A stretch of DNA of 64,000 nucleotides from Roseiarcus sp963753135 (GCA_963753135.1 CAVWBA010000024.1:62001-126000), one strand, 5' to 3'. Counted from the first letter of the stretch, positions 42,826 through 52,555 are shown. Made by a program: numbers and translations. The notes: a model not told the origin generated them from the letters alone.

Positions 42826-44169
42826 TCACGTCCAACGCGCGCGCCGCCCGACCGAAAGTCCTGGACGGTGGCCCGATCGGGTCTCGACGGCGACAGGCCT
42901 GCCGCCTCGCGCGTCCCGATGCGGCGCGTGATGCGGACGTTTCGACGATGGCGCAGGCGCCGGCGCGCTGGCTGCCTTACGCACGACGGGCGCGGGCTTC
43001 GGGCCCGCCACGCCGCGGCGGTCGGTCTTGGGCAGAGTGAGCCGCGTCAGCCGCTCGATCGCGCGTAAGAGATCGCGTTCTTCATGGTCGCAGAGCGAGA
43101 TCGCCTGTCCCGCATTGCCCGCCCGTGCGGTCCGGCCGATGCGATGAACATAGGCCTCCGCCACCTGCGGCAGTTCGAAATTGACGACATGGCTGACGCC
43201 GTCGATGTCGATGCCGCGCGCGGCGATGTCAGTCGCAACCAGCGCCCGCGTCTCTCCGCCGCGGAAGGCGGCCAAGGCGCGCTCGCGCTGGCCCTGGCTC
43301 TTGTTGCCATGGATGGCGGAAGCGTTGACGCCCGCTTCGTCGAGGGTGCGGGCGACGCGGTCGGCGCCGTGCTTGGTGCGGGTGAAGACGATGACGCGCG
43401 TAAGTTCGGAATCGTTAAACAGTTCGACCAAGAGGTCGCGTTTCTTCGCCGCTTCGATAAGGAGGACGTTATGCTCGACGCGGTCGGCGGTCTTGGCCGC
43501 CGGCGTCACCGAGACCTCAATCGGGTCCTGCAGCAATTCGCCGGCGAGCGCGCGAATGTCGGTGGGCATCGTCGCGGAGAAGAACAGGTTCTGCCGCCGC
43601 TTGGGCAATTCCCGGACGATGCGGCGGATCGGCTTGACGAAGCCGAGATCGAGCATCTGATCGACTTCGTCGAGCACCAGAAATTCGACTGCGTTGAGAC
43701 GCGCGACGCCAGCGTCGAGATGATCGAGGAGCCGGCCGGGCGTCGCGACCAGCACATCGAGGCCAGCTTGAAGCGCGCGAATCTGTGCGCCATGCGGCAC
43801 TCCGCCGAATACGACCGCGATCTTCAGCCCAAGCCCGTCCGATAGGTCGCGGAAGCTTTGAGCGATCTGGCTCGCGAGTTCGCGCGTCGGGCTCAGCACG
43901 AGCACGCGCGCGCCGCCTTTCGGCGCGGGCCGCCTGTCGGTCACGATCCGGTTGAGGATCGGCAACGCGAAGGCCGCGGTCTTGCCGGTGCCGGTCTGAG
44001 CGATGCCGATGAGATCGCGGCCCTTCATCAAGGGCGGGATGGCCTGGACCTGAATCGGGGTCGGGCGCGTAAAGCCAAGCTTGGCCAGCGCTGTATTGAG
44101 GGGCGCGGCGAGGCCGAACCCGTGAAAATTATCCAAGGTGAAGTCTTTCAAAATGCCGCGGCGACGCAA
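42826..44169 (-). CDS. DEAD-box RNA helicase, RhlE-like, with DEVD motif
   Basis: A 447-residue helicase. Q motif GFTRPTPIQVQAIPPL, motif I AQTGTGKTAAF, Ia SPTRELASQIA, III SATMPTD, and VI HRIGRTARAGNAG are all standard. Motif II reads DEVD (residues 167-170, LVLDEVDQMLDLGF) instead of DEAD. The C-terminal tail is rich in alanine, proline, arginine and histidine, a typical RNA-binding extension. It probably remodels RNA or helps ribosome assembly or RNA decay. The start may lie a few codons later. Confidence 0.94.
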   Translation of the reverse strand: MRRRGILKDFTLDNFHGFGLAAPLNTALAKLGFTRPTPIQVQAIPPLMKGRDLIGIAQTGTGKTAAFALPILNRIVTDRRPAPKGGARVLVLSPTRELASQIAQSFRDLSDGLGLKIAVVFGGVPHGAQIRALQAGLDVLVATPGRLLDHLDAGVARLNAVEFLVLDEVDQMLDLGFVKPIRRIVRELPKRRQNLFFSATMPTDIRALAGELLQDPIEVSVTPAAKTADRVEHNVLLIEAAKKRDLLVELFNDSELTRVIVFTRTKHGADRVARTLDEAGVNASAIHGNKSQGQRERALAAFRGGETRALVATDIAARGIDIDGVSHVVNFELPQVAEAYVHRIGRTARAGNAGQAISLCDHEERDLLRAIERLTRLTLPKTDRRGVAGPKPAPVVRKAASAPAPAPSSKRPHHAPHRDARGGRPVAVETRSGHRPGLSVGRRARWT

Positions 44170-44497
44170 GACGCGCCTATGGCGGCGGGGGGAGTTAGGG
44201 AACGCCCCGCGTGTCCGGACGTCGAACGAAGATCAAGGGCGGTCGGCAGGCGGACTGAAAGTCCTTCACGCGGCCGGAGCGCCAATGACCGCGCAATGGC
44301 GGCTTGGTCAGGATGTGGACTGGGGAAGGCGCAAAGTCAAGGCTGGCGCAATGGCGCAGTTTGGGGGCGAACATTCGCGTCTCCACAAATATGGAGGCCG
44401 CTCTTGGCCGCGTCGGCACGGCGACAGGCTCGCCAATGGGCCGGCTTTCGTTTATCGCCAAAGCGGGCGGCCGGGGCGGAAAGCGAGATTATCCGTC
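44170..44497. other. Region between divergent helicase and amidohydrolase genes
   Basis: A plus-strand frame is open through most of these 328 bases and joins the amidohydrolase frame, but its translation is arginine/glycine-rich and lacks similarity to the family. I read it as promoter and leader DNA for both genes. No clear operator or hairpin is visible. Confidence 0.45.
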
Positions 44498-46321
44498 GTG
44501 TGCATCAACTGCGGCTTCACCCAAGCGCTTGGCCCGTTTCTCGCAGACGCCGCAACAGTTCCTCGAATCAGCCGGCGGCGTCTCGTCGGAAGCGCGCTCG
44601 CCTGCGCCGCTGCTGGGGCCTCCCTGCCGGCGATCGCGGGCGCCGCGCAGAGCAAGGCCCCCTCGAGCGCGGTCACGCCCGTCTCAGTGATCTTCCGCGG
44701 CGGCAAGGTCTATACGGTCGATGACGCAAAGCCCTGGGCGGAGGCGGCGGCTGTCGCCGGCGACAGCATCGTCGCGGTCGGGTCGGATGCCGAAATCGGA
44801 GCGCTGGCTACGCGCGACACGAAGATCGTCGACCTCAGCGGCCGCATGCTCATGCCCGGTTTCGTGGAGGGGCATATCCATCCCTTCATGGGCTCGTTCA
44901 TGACCTTCGGCGTCGACCTTCAGCTCCCGACGGCGCGCGAGGCTCTGGCGGCGATCGCGCGTTATGCGAAGGCTCATCCAACCGGGCCAATCCGCGGCTT
45001 CGGCTGGCGCGTCGACATGTTCCCGCCGGAGGGCCCGACGCGCGAGATGCTCGACGCGGTGCTGCCCAATCGGCCAGGCTTCTTCTTCGCGATCGACGGA
45101 CACAGCTTGTGGGCCAACAGCAAGGCGCTGGAGATCGCCGGAATCAGCCCCGACACGCCCGATCCGATCCCTGACTTCAGCTATTTCGTGCGCGACAAGA
45201 ACGGCCGGCCCACCGGATACATTCTCGAGGTCGCGGCGGTGCTTCAGGTCGTCAACGCGGTCGACCCGATCTCGCGCGACGCGATGAAGACCCTGCTTGA
45301 CCAGTGGCTGGCGAAGGCCTCGGCCGCGGGCATCACCGCCGTCTATGACGCCGGAGTTCCGCCCATTGGGGAGGACCAGGGGGCCATCCTTTCGCTCTAC
45401 ACCGAGCTCGAGGAGCAGGAGCGGCTGCCGTTCCGCGTCGTCGCCTCCTATCTCGTCAACGGGCCGCCGGTTAAGGACGCGACCTTCTACGCGCAGGACC
45501 TTGCGAGGCGCATCAACACCGACCTCGTCCAGGCGCGCTTTCTCAAGATCATCGGCGACGGCACGCAGGAAGGCTACACCGCCTGGCTCGTCGAGCCTTA
45601 CGCCGACAAGCCCGATTCGATCGGCGCTTCGCCGTTCAGCGAGGCGGAATGGAAGACCATGATCGCCGATGCGGACCGCGCTGGCGTCGACGTCCATGTC
45701 CATGCCTGCGGCGAGCGGACCGCGCGGACGGCCCTCGACGCCTTCGCGGCGGCGATCGCCGACAATCCGCCGCGCGACCGGCGCCACGCCATCGCGCATA
45801 ACGTATTCACCGAGGATTCCGACATACCCAGATTCCGAAACCTCGGCGTCACCGCCCAGTTCTCGGCCAACTGGATGACCGCCGATCCCGACACGGTCGA
45901 AATCCTCACTCAGCGCTACGGTCCTTCCCGGCAGAGTCGCCTCTACCGGCCGAAATCCATTCTTCAGGCCGGCGGGCGCGTATCTTTCGGCACGGACTGG
46001 CCGGCGGCCGGCTATTTCTCGACCTACAAACCGCTCGATTCCATTCAGATCGCGATGACGCGCCAGCAGATCGGCGTGAAGAACGCGCCGGTCCTTGAAC
46101 CCGCCGACGAGCGGCTCGACCTTGCCGAGGCGCTTTACGCCAGCACCATGGCGCCGGCTCATCAGTTGCGCCTGGACGACCGCATCGGCTCGATCAAGGT
46201 CGGCAAGCGCGCGGACCTGATCGTTTTCGAGAGGAACCTGTTCGACATCGACCCCCACGAGATCGCAGCGACTCGGGTCGACATGACGATGATGAACGGC
46301 CGCTTCACGCACGGCGTCTGA
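44498..46321 (+). CDS. Amidohydrolase (YtcJ-like) with Tat signal
   Basis: A metal-dependent hydrolase of about 607 residues. The twin-arginine signal ISRRRLVGSALACAAAGASL predicts folded export to the periplasm. The catalytic barrel has the H-x-H pair in FVEGHIHPFMGS, GHSLWANSKALEIAG, HVHACGERTARTALDAF and the late aspartate in SFGTDWPAAG, as in YtcJ/NfdA-like enzymes. The start is uncertain; I take the GTG at 44498, but an earlier one is possible. It is followed by the Tat sulfatase, an adenosine-kinase-like gene and a sugar-binding protein on the same strand. The substrate is unknown. Confidence 0.85.
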   Translation: MCINCGFTQALGPFLADAATVPRISRRRLVGSALACAAAGASLPAIAGAAQSKAPSSAVTPVSVIFRGGKVYTVDDAKPWAEAAAVAGDSIVAVGSDAEIGALATRDTKIVDLSGRMLMPGFVEGHIHPFMGSFMTFGVDLQLPTAREALAAIARYAKAHPTGPIRGFGWRVDMFPPEGPTREMLDAVLPNRPGFFFAIDGHSLWANSKALEIAGISPDTPDPIPDFSYFVRDKNGRPTGYILEVAAVLQVVNAVDPISRDAMKTLLDQWLAKASAAGITAVYDAGVPPIGEDQGAILSLYTELEEQERLPFRVVASYLVNGPPVKDATFYAQDLARRINTDLVQARFLKIIGDGTQEGYTAWLVEPYADKPDSIGASPFSEAEWKTMIADADRAGVDVHVHACGERTARTALDAFAAAIADNPPRDRRHAIAHNVFTEDSDIPRFRNLGVTAQFSANWMTADPDTVEILTQRYGPSRQSRLYRPKSILQAGGRVSFGTDWPAAGYFSTYKPLDSIQIAMTRQQIGVKNAPVLEPADERLDLAEALYASTMAPAHQLRLDDRIGSIKVGKRADLIVFERNLFDIDPHEIAATRVDMTMMNGRFTHGV

Positions 46322-46410
46322 GGCCGCGCAACGTGTCGCGCAAGCTCTATCCGCCACAGCTTTCTGACGCGCCGCCACGCGTGCGAATTCACCCATTCAT
46401 GAGGACCGAC

Positions 46411-48195
46411 ATGTCTGACGAAGCACCGCGCCGGGGCCCCTCTCGCCGCGACCTTCTGGAGAGAAGCGCGGCCTCGCTGCTTGGCGCGACCTTCCTTCCA
46501 ACGACCGCAGGGGCTGCGGCCGAGCAACCGTTGCAGGCGCCGGACTCGCCGCCCGCCGGCTACAACATCCTGTTCATCCTCGTCGATCAGGAGCATTTCT
46601 TTCCCGAAGTGGCCGTTTCCCGGTTCCGGCGCGCGAATTGCTGAAGTCGAAGGGCGATCACCTTCGCCAATCATCAGGCGGCGTCCTGCGTATGCTCGCC
46701 CGCCCGCTCGGTCATCTACACCGGCGAGCATATCCAGCACTCGGGCGTGTTCGACAATCTCAACTATCTCTGGCAGCCGGATATGGCGACGTCGATCAAG
46801 ACGATCGGCCATCGCATGCGCGACCTTGGCTACTACGCCACCTATCAGGGCAAGTGGCACCTCAGCGCCAACCTCGACCAGACGAGAGTCCCGGTCGACG
46901 CGCCCTTGGCGCAATATCGCGAGATCATCGAGAGCTATGGCTTCGACGACTTCTTCGGCGTCGGCGACCTCATCGACAGCGGACTCGGCGGCTACACTTA
47001 CGACGGCTTCACCGCCGACCGAGTCGCAAGCTGGCTGCGCCGCGAGGGCGAGGAACTGCGAGCCAAGGGTGAGCCATGGTTCATGGCCGTCAATTTCGTC
47101 AATCCGCACGACGTCATGTACATCAACTCGGACCTGCCCGGTCAGGTCGTGCAGGCCAAGAACCCTGCGATCCCGATCTTTCCGACGCCCGAGGACAACC
47201 TCTATCAGGCGCGCTGGGACGACGTTCCCTTGCCCGCGAGCCGCAGCCAGCCGCTCGACGCGCCAGGGCGCCCGAAGGCGCATGCGATCTATCAGACGAT
47301 CCAGGACATCATGGTGGGTCAGTGGCCGGACGAGGACCGCCGCTGGCATGTGCTGCGCAACTATTATTTCAACTGCGTCCGCGACTGCGACCGGCAGGTC
47401 ATGCACGTGCTGCAGGCGCTTGAAGACAACAAGATGGACAGGAACACCATCGTCGTCTTCAACGCCGATCATGGGGAACTCGGCGGCCACCACCAGATGA
47501 GGGGAAAGGGCAACTGCACGTACAAGGAACAGAACCATGTTCCTCTGATGATCCGCCATCCCGCGTATCCGGGCGGCGTCACCTGCAACGCTGTCACCTC
47601 GCAGCTCGACCTCGCGCCGACGCTGCTCGCACTGACCGGCGCCGAGGCGTCGGCACGCGCCAAAGCCGCCAGCGGACTGAAAGGGCGCGACTTCTCGAGC
47701 CTCTTGAAGAAACGCGCCGACGCCAAGGTGGACGAGATCCGTCCCGCATCGCTGTTCAACTACAACATGCTGTCCTACCAGGACGCGGTCTGGGCCGAGC
47801 ACTTCGCGCAAGTGATGTTCTCGGGCAAGATCACCCCCGCCGACAAGATCAAGATCCTCCTCAAGAATGATCCCAATTTCGCCGAGCGCGTCGGCATTCG
47901 CAGCATTTTCGATGGCCGCTATCGCTTCTCGCGCTACTTCGGACAGACGGACTTCAACACGCCGACGACGCTCGAGGCGCTTCTCGCCAGGAACGACCTC
48001 GAACTCTACGACCTTCGGGAAGATCCGGAAGAGATGAACAACTTTGCCATGGACCCGAAGCAACGCGGCGAACTCATACTCGCGCTCAACAAGGTCATGA
48101 ACGATCTCATTGGCTCCGAGGTTGGCGTCGACGACGGCTCCTTCCTGCCGATCCGCGATGGAAAGTGGCGTTTTCCTCCTGCCAGCGAGCGCTGA
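46411..48195 (+). CDS. Tat-exported sulfatase (two compensating one-base shifts)
   Basis: A formylglycine sulfatase of about 594 residues. SRRDLLERSAASLLGATFLP is a Tat signal. YNILFILVDQEHFF starts the alkaline-phosphatase-like fold. A missing base near 46624 (TTCCGG where TTCCCGG is expected) and an extra base near 46652 (GGCGATCACC) bracket a short stretch ELLKSKG; joined, the protein runs on into CSPARS, the C-x-P-x-R site where the cysteine becomes formylglycine, then YTGEHIQHSGVFDNLNYLWQ and GKWHLS. The metal site VVFNADHGELGGHH and the C-terminal ELYDLREDPEEMNN are typical of choline/aryl sulfatases. Both shifts look like read errors. Substrate unknown. Confidence 0.88.
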
Positions 48196-48272
48196 AGGGC
48201 GCAAGGCTTCCTCTCGGTTGACCCGCAATCTCGCAGATGCGAACAGTCGCCGGGACAAATCCGAGAGGGGCG

Positions 48273-49271
48273 ATGAGCGCGACGGTGGAAGTCTTGGGGC
48301 TGGGCAATTCGCTCGTCGACCTCCTCGCCTATGCGGACGACGAGTACCTCAGCGCTCAGGAGATGCTGAAGGGCGCGATGAACCTCATCGACGAGGATCG
48401 CGCCGAGGCTCTGTACGCCGCCCGCGTCGATCCGCGCGTGATCTCGGGCGGCTCGGCCGCCAACACCATCGTCGGCGTCGCCTCGTTTGGCGTCTCCGCC
48501 GCCTATATCGGCAAGGTGAAGCACGATGCGCTCGGCGCGACCTTCGCCGAGGACATCCGCTCGACCGGGGTCGCTTTCTCGACGCCGCCCGCCGAGCTTG
48601 GGCCGAGCACAGGGCGCTGCTTCATTTATGTGACGCCCGACGGCGAGCGGACGATGAACACCTATCTCGGCGCGAGCTCCTATCTGGCGCCGCTGGACGT
48701 CGACGAGGCTTTGGTCAAGTCGGCGAAGGTCGTCTATCTCGAGGGCTACATGTGGGACCGCCCGGCGGCCAAGGCGGCCTTCCAGAAGGCCGGAGAGATC
48801 GCCCGCGCCGCCAACAGCAAGGTGGCGCTCACTCTGTCGGATTCGTTCTGCGTCGACCGGTTCCGCGGCGAATTCATTGACCTCATGCGCTCACGGACCG
48901 TCGACACGGTCTTCGCCAATACCGACGAGATCCTGTCGCTGTACGAAACGACGCATTTCGGCGAGGCGCTCGACAGTCTGCGCTCGGAGGGCGTGCTCGG
49001 AATCGTCACCCGCTCGGAAAAGGGCTGCGTCATCATCAAGGGCGATGAGACGTGGGAGGTTCCGGCCTTCCCGATCGCCAAGCTCGTCGATACGACAGGC
49101 GCGGGCGACATGTTCGCCGCCGGCTTCCTCGCTGGCCTTGCGCGGGCGCGGGACATGGTCACTTGCGGGCGGCTCGGCGTCATGGCCGCGGCGGAGATCA
49201 TTCAGCATATCGGCGCGCGGCCCAATGTGTCGCTGGCGGGACTGGCGCGAGAGAACGAGGTCACGTTCTAG
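48273..49271 (+). CDS. PfkB-family kinase, adenosine-kinase-like
   Basis: A 332-residue sugar/nucleoside kinase. The ATG at 48273 has GAGAGG upstream. Landmarks are GLGNSLVDLLAYADDEYL, RVISGGSAANTIVGVASFG, GKVKHDALG, and the catalytic anion-hole loop LVDTTGAGDMFAAGFLAGL. Alphaproteobacterial proteins of this type are usually labelled adenosine kinase, but the phosphate acceptor is not proven. The two neighbours (sulfatase and periplasmic sugar-binding protein) leave open that it acts on a sugar. Confidence 0.9.
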   Translation: MSATVEVLGLGNSLVDLLAYADDEYLSAQEMLKGAMNLIDEDRAEALYAARVDPRVISGGSAANTIVGVASFGVSAAYIGKVKHDALGATFAEDIRSTGVAFSTPPAELGPSTGRCFIYVTPDGERTMNTYLGASSYLAPLDVDEALVKSAKVVYLEGYMWDRPAAKAAFQKAGEIARAANSKVALTLSDSFCVDRFRGEFIDLMRSRTVDTVFANTDEILSLYETTHFGEALDSLRSEGVLGIVTRSEKGCVIIKGDETWEVPAFPIAKLVDTTGAGDMFAAGFLAGLARARDMVTCGRLGVMAAAEIIQHIGARPNVSLAGLARENEVTF

Positions 49272-49427
49272 ACCGGTGCGGTCGGACCGCTTCTCACCTC
49301 GTCAAAGGCGATGGCGCCTTAGCGAACAACGACTTCCTCACGTTCCACGGGCTTCTTAGAACTGGACAGCGGGACGCTGCCTAGCAGAGCAACCCGCGCG
49401 CGGGCTTGAGCGTCCGGGAGGAAAAGC

Positions 49428-50637
49428 ATGTGGGATTGGCGGAGTTTGCCGGCGGCGACGTTGGCTTTGATCGGCGCACTGGCGTTTGCGTCGGGTCTTT
49501 TGAGTTCACGAGTTCCTTGCGGATGAAAGTCCAACGCCGGAGCAACAGGCTGCGGCGCTCGCGAACGTCCCGAAGGACGCCCGGCAATACTATCAGGGCT
49601 ATTGGTACTCGACGAAGCTTGTCGCCGATCCGCTCGCCAATTGGCAGCCGCACAAGGCGCCCTGGCAGATCTGCCATAACGATTCCTATCTCGGCAATTC
49701 GTGGCGCGCCAATCTCGTCGCCGAGCTCCAGGACCTGACCTCGCAACTGGCGAAGCAGGGGCTGGCCAAGGACAAGCTGATCGTCACAAATTCGAACGGC
49801 GACATCAACCTCGAGCTCACGCAGCTGAAGGCGCAGATCGCGGAGGGATGCGATCTCATCATGATGTATCCGGGGTCCGAGACGGGGCTGTGCTCGGGCA
49901 TCCGCGACGCCTTCGACAAGGGCGTCCTCGTCGTCACCATCGATGCGCCAGTCGATTGTCCCCAGGCCATCAACGTCGCGCGCAATCCATATTTCTACGC
50001 CAAGCTGCAAGGCGACTGGATCATGAAGCAGCTCGGGGGCAAGGGGAACGTTGTTTTGATGAACGGGCAGCCCGGCACCACGGACACGGTGGCCGAGCAT
50101 CAAGCCTTTCTCGAAGCCGCGAAAGCCAATCCCAACGTGAAGATCACCGGCGACCTTTACGGCATGTGGACGGGCTCGGTCGCGAAATCGGAGATGCTCA
50201 AATATCTGGCCACCCATCCGCAGCCGGTCGACGCGGTCTGGTCGACCGGCAATATGGGGGTCGGCGTCGGCCAGGCGCTGGAGCAGGCGGGCCGGCCGGT
50301 GACGATCGTCACCGACGTCACCAATCAGTGCAGCTTCCTCGCCTTCTGGAAGACCCACAAGTTCTCGAGTCTCACCATGGCCCAGGACGGCGGCCCGACG
50401 GGCTATGAAGCGTTCGTGGCGGCGATCCGCATCATGTCTGGCCAGAAGCCGAAGGTGAACACGATCTTCTTTCCGTTGCCGGTCATCACCAACGCCAACA
50501 TCGATGATTATTACGAGCCATCGATGACGGTGCAGAGCACTTGTTTCGCCAACGGCAAGGATCGCCACTTGGTCGCCGACGATTACTTCGACCAGTTTTT
50601 CTCAGGCGGCGAGAAAGCTCCGACGCTCAAGCCTTAG
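49428..50637 (+). CDS. Periplasmic sugar-binding protein, RbsB-like (one-base shift near 49508)
   Basis: A substrate-binding protein of the periplasmic-binding-protein 4 type, about 402 residues. The ATG at 49428 has GGGAGG upstream. The signal segment LAALIGALAFASGLL-like part (from MWDWRSLPAATLALIG) is in one frame; one extra base at about 49503-49512 links it to FLADESPTPEQQAAAL and onward. Binding-protein landmarks are QICHNDSYLGNSWRANLVAE, TNSNGDINLELTQLKAQIAE, TIDAPVDCPQAINVARNPYF and TDVTNQCSFLAFWK. No permease or ATPase gene follows, so it is an orphan here. Two to three cysteine pairs (CHND, DCPQ, NQCS) are more than usual. Confidence 0.84.
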
Positions 50638-50685
50638 TACGGGGTTGCTTTGGATTCGGGCGGCCGAGAGGGGCCGCTCGGACGA

Positions 50686-50708
50686 CAATATATGTCGACA
50701 ATATATTG
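50686..50708. promoter_or_regulatory. Operator-like inverted repeat centred on GTCGAC
   Basis: CAATATAT-GTCGAC-AATATATTG is a near-perfect AT-rich palindrome in a GC-rich region. Such symmetric sites are typical for GntR- or TetR-type repressors. No regulator gene is adjacent, and the downstream plus-strand gene it might control is not evident; it could be the remnant of the sugar-uptake operon control region. Confidence 0.5.
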
Positions 50709-50731
50709 CAGAAAATCAGAAATCAGAGTAA

Positions 50732-50774
50732 GCTCGTGGCATGAGCAATCCTGCGCCTTCTGCATGCCACGAGC
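50732..50774. repeat. Perfect 12-bp inverted repeat (hairpin)
   Basis: GCTCGTGGCATG and its inverse CATGCCACGAGC are separated by 19 bases. The stem is strong, but there is no T-run. It could terminate transcription from the binding-protein gene with help of Rho, or be part of a small RNA. Confidence 0.5.
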
Positions 50775-50943
50775 CTTGGCGCTCGTTCCCGCGCTTCTGC
50801 CACGGACAAGGGCGCGAGAATTTGTCTCTTGCGAGAATCCAGTCCAGTTACACTCATATTTGGGTTTTCGCGGCGAAACGGCCATGGGACAAGAAAAGCC
50901 AAACCGACCGACCCGCCGGGCCGCTGCCGAGCGTCGTCGGGGC

Positions 50944-51573
50944 CTACTCGCTCGTGGGCGCCGCCTTCGCCTTGCCCCTCTCGAGGAGATGGCGCTTGAA
51001 ATCGGCCATGGAGGCGAACTTGTACGTTCCCTCGCTCGTTTCGGCCTCGATCGAGCCGTCGGCGAAGATCCTGTAATTCGCCCCGGCTGACGAGTAGCTG
51101 CCGATCAGGCTCGGCGGTCCCTGCGGCTCTTCCGGCGTCTCGAGGACGTTTTCGCTCGTCTCGAGCGAAGGCAGATGGCCGGTGCGATTGATGTTGATCG
51201 GGCTCTCGCCCCCGCCCGCAAACGTTTCGTCCACGATCTCGGGCCCACCTGTTTCAATCTCCATCGGCGCGGCGGAGCCGTGTTCTGCTGGCGCCGTTTC
51301 GGTCGAGGGCGCGACCTCATAGGTCGCCGGAAGGACCGAAGGCGCGGCGGATTGCCGCAAAAGCTTCGTGAGCCCGTCGACCCGCCGGATTAAGACCCCG
51401 ATCGCAAACGTCACAACTGCGGCGCAGGCGGCGACCGCGCTCGCCAGGGCATACAAAAACCCTAGGCCGGTCGGGAGCAGATTGAGACTCTGGTAGCCGC
51501 CCGCCGCCGCGGCGATCAGCAGAATGAGGCTCAGGATGAAGATCAGGATCGCCACTAGGCCGTCAACGCCCAC
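50944..51573 (-). CDS. Two-helix membrane protein with C-terminal conserved domain, unknown function
   Basis: A 209-residue protein. Two membrane helices lie at about residues 7-30 and 38-62, followed by a low-complexity linker rich in glutamate, proline and threonine (about residues 75-150). The C-terminal 45 residues form a compact motif (GSYSSAGANYRIFADGSIEA, then TSEGTYKFASMADFKRHL). This tail looks like a short SPOR-independent sensor or interaction motif seen at the end of other alphaproteobacterial membrane proteins, but I cannot name a family. Probably cytoplasmic-facing tail. Confidence 0.8.
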   Translation of the reverse strand: MGVDGLVAILIFILSLILLIAAAAGGYQSLNLLPTGLGFLYALASAVAACAAVVTFAIGVLIRRVDGLTKLLRQSAAPSVLPATYEVAPSTETAPAEHGSAAPMEIETGGPEIVDETFAGGGESPININRTGHLPSLETSENVLETPEEPQGPPSLIGSYSSAGANYRIFADGSIEAETSEGTYKFASMADFKRHLLERGKAKAAPTSE

Positions 51574-51637
51574 ATTTTATCGAACCTCGTCGAGTCCGCA
51601 ACCGCATGCTGGAAACGACCCTACAGCGATTCTCGTT

Positions 51638-52369
51638 TCACGGGTGTGAATCGCGCGCCCCGAAGATCGCCGAGCCGACGCGGACATACGTCGCGCCGAG
51701 CTGCACGGCAAGCGGCCAGTCGGCGCTCATGCCCATGGAACGCTCGGCGAGTCCATTGCGTTCCGCGATGACGCCGAGCATGGCGAAATGGGGCGAGACC
51801 TGCTCGTTCGCCGGGGGAATGGCCATGAGGCCCTCGATCGTCAATCCATAAGTCTGGCGGCAGAGCGCGATAAAGGCGTCGGCGTCCTCGGGAAGGACGC
51901 CCGCCTTCTGCGGCTCCCCTCCGGTGTTGACCTCGACAAACAGGCGCGGGCGTTTGCCGACCCGGTCGATTTCGCGCGCGAGCGCAGCGGCGATCTTTTC
52001 CCGGTCGACCGTCTCGATCACGTCGAAAGTCTCCACCGCCTCACGCGCTTTGTTGCTTTGCAGGGGTCCGATCAGATGAAGCTCGATCGTCTTGCCGAGC
52101 GCCGCTGCGCGCGCCCGCAAGTCGCGCCATTTGGGAATAGCCTCTTGCACCCGGTTCTCGCCAAAGCGCGTCTGCCCGGCGCTCGCGATCGTGGGCCAGA
52201 CCTCATCGGCCGAAAAGGTCTTCGAGACCGCCACGAGCTTAACCTCCTCCGGCGCCCGCCCGCAATCGCGCGCCCGTCGCGCGATTGCTTCCCGCAGCGC
52301 GATGAGACGGGCCACCGCGTCCTGCTCATCACCGCGTTTTGGCGTCTCGGCCAAGGTTGCCTCCACCAT
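51638..52369 (-). CDS. YggS/PLPBP family pyridoxal phosphate homeostasis protein
   Basis: A 243-residue fold-III PLP-binding protein without known catalytic activity; members keep vitamin B6 pools balanced. The PLP lysine is in EVKLVAVSKTFSADEV, and GENRVQEAIPKW, ELHLIGPLQSNKAREAVETF and SMGMSADWPLAVQLGATYVR are family blocks. The ATG at 52369 is preferred over an upstream start 14 codons earlier, because the extra residues are not conserved. It is divergent from ychF across about 186 bases. Confidence 0.93.
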   Translation of the reverse strand: MVEATLAETPKRGDEQDAVARLIALREAIARRARDCGRAPEEVKLVAVSKTFSADEVWPTIASAGQTRFGENRVQEAIPKWRDLRARAAALGKTIELHLIGPLQSNKAREAVETFDVIETVDREKIAAALAREIDRVGKRPRLFVEVNTGGEPQKAGVLPEDADAFIALCRQTYGLTIEGLMAIPPANEQVSPHFAMLGVIAERNGLAERSMGMSADWPLAVQLGATYVRVGSAIFGARDSHP

Positions 52370-52555
52370 TATCCTGAACACCCTTGCGCAACGGCGACTG
52401 CCGCTGGCCATTGTGCGACAGAAGGAAACGCGAACTCAATTCCCCTCATCCGATCGCCCCGACCAAGGCGGGACGCTGAACCCCGGCAGGCCCCTTGCCT
52501 TTTGCCTGAAGCCCGCGCATGAGGGCCGCACCTTCCCTCATCCATGACGGCTTCC

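Larger units (their letters stand above)
50638..50943. other. Intergenic stretch with AT-rich operator-like and long inverted repeats
   Basis: No convincing gene is seen. It holds the AT-rich inverted repeat at 50686-50708 and the 12-bp inverted repeat at 50732-50774. A plus-strand frame from 50741 is open for 111 codons but overlaps the gene at 50944-51573 in antisense and has no similarity I recognise. Confidence 0.5.

Noticed and set aside
44684..48258. Long minus-strand frames over the amidohydrolase and sulfatase genes
   Set aside because: They mirror genes with clear catalytic motifs on the plus strand; open only because of high GC content.
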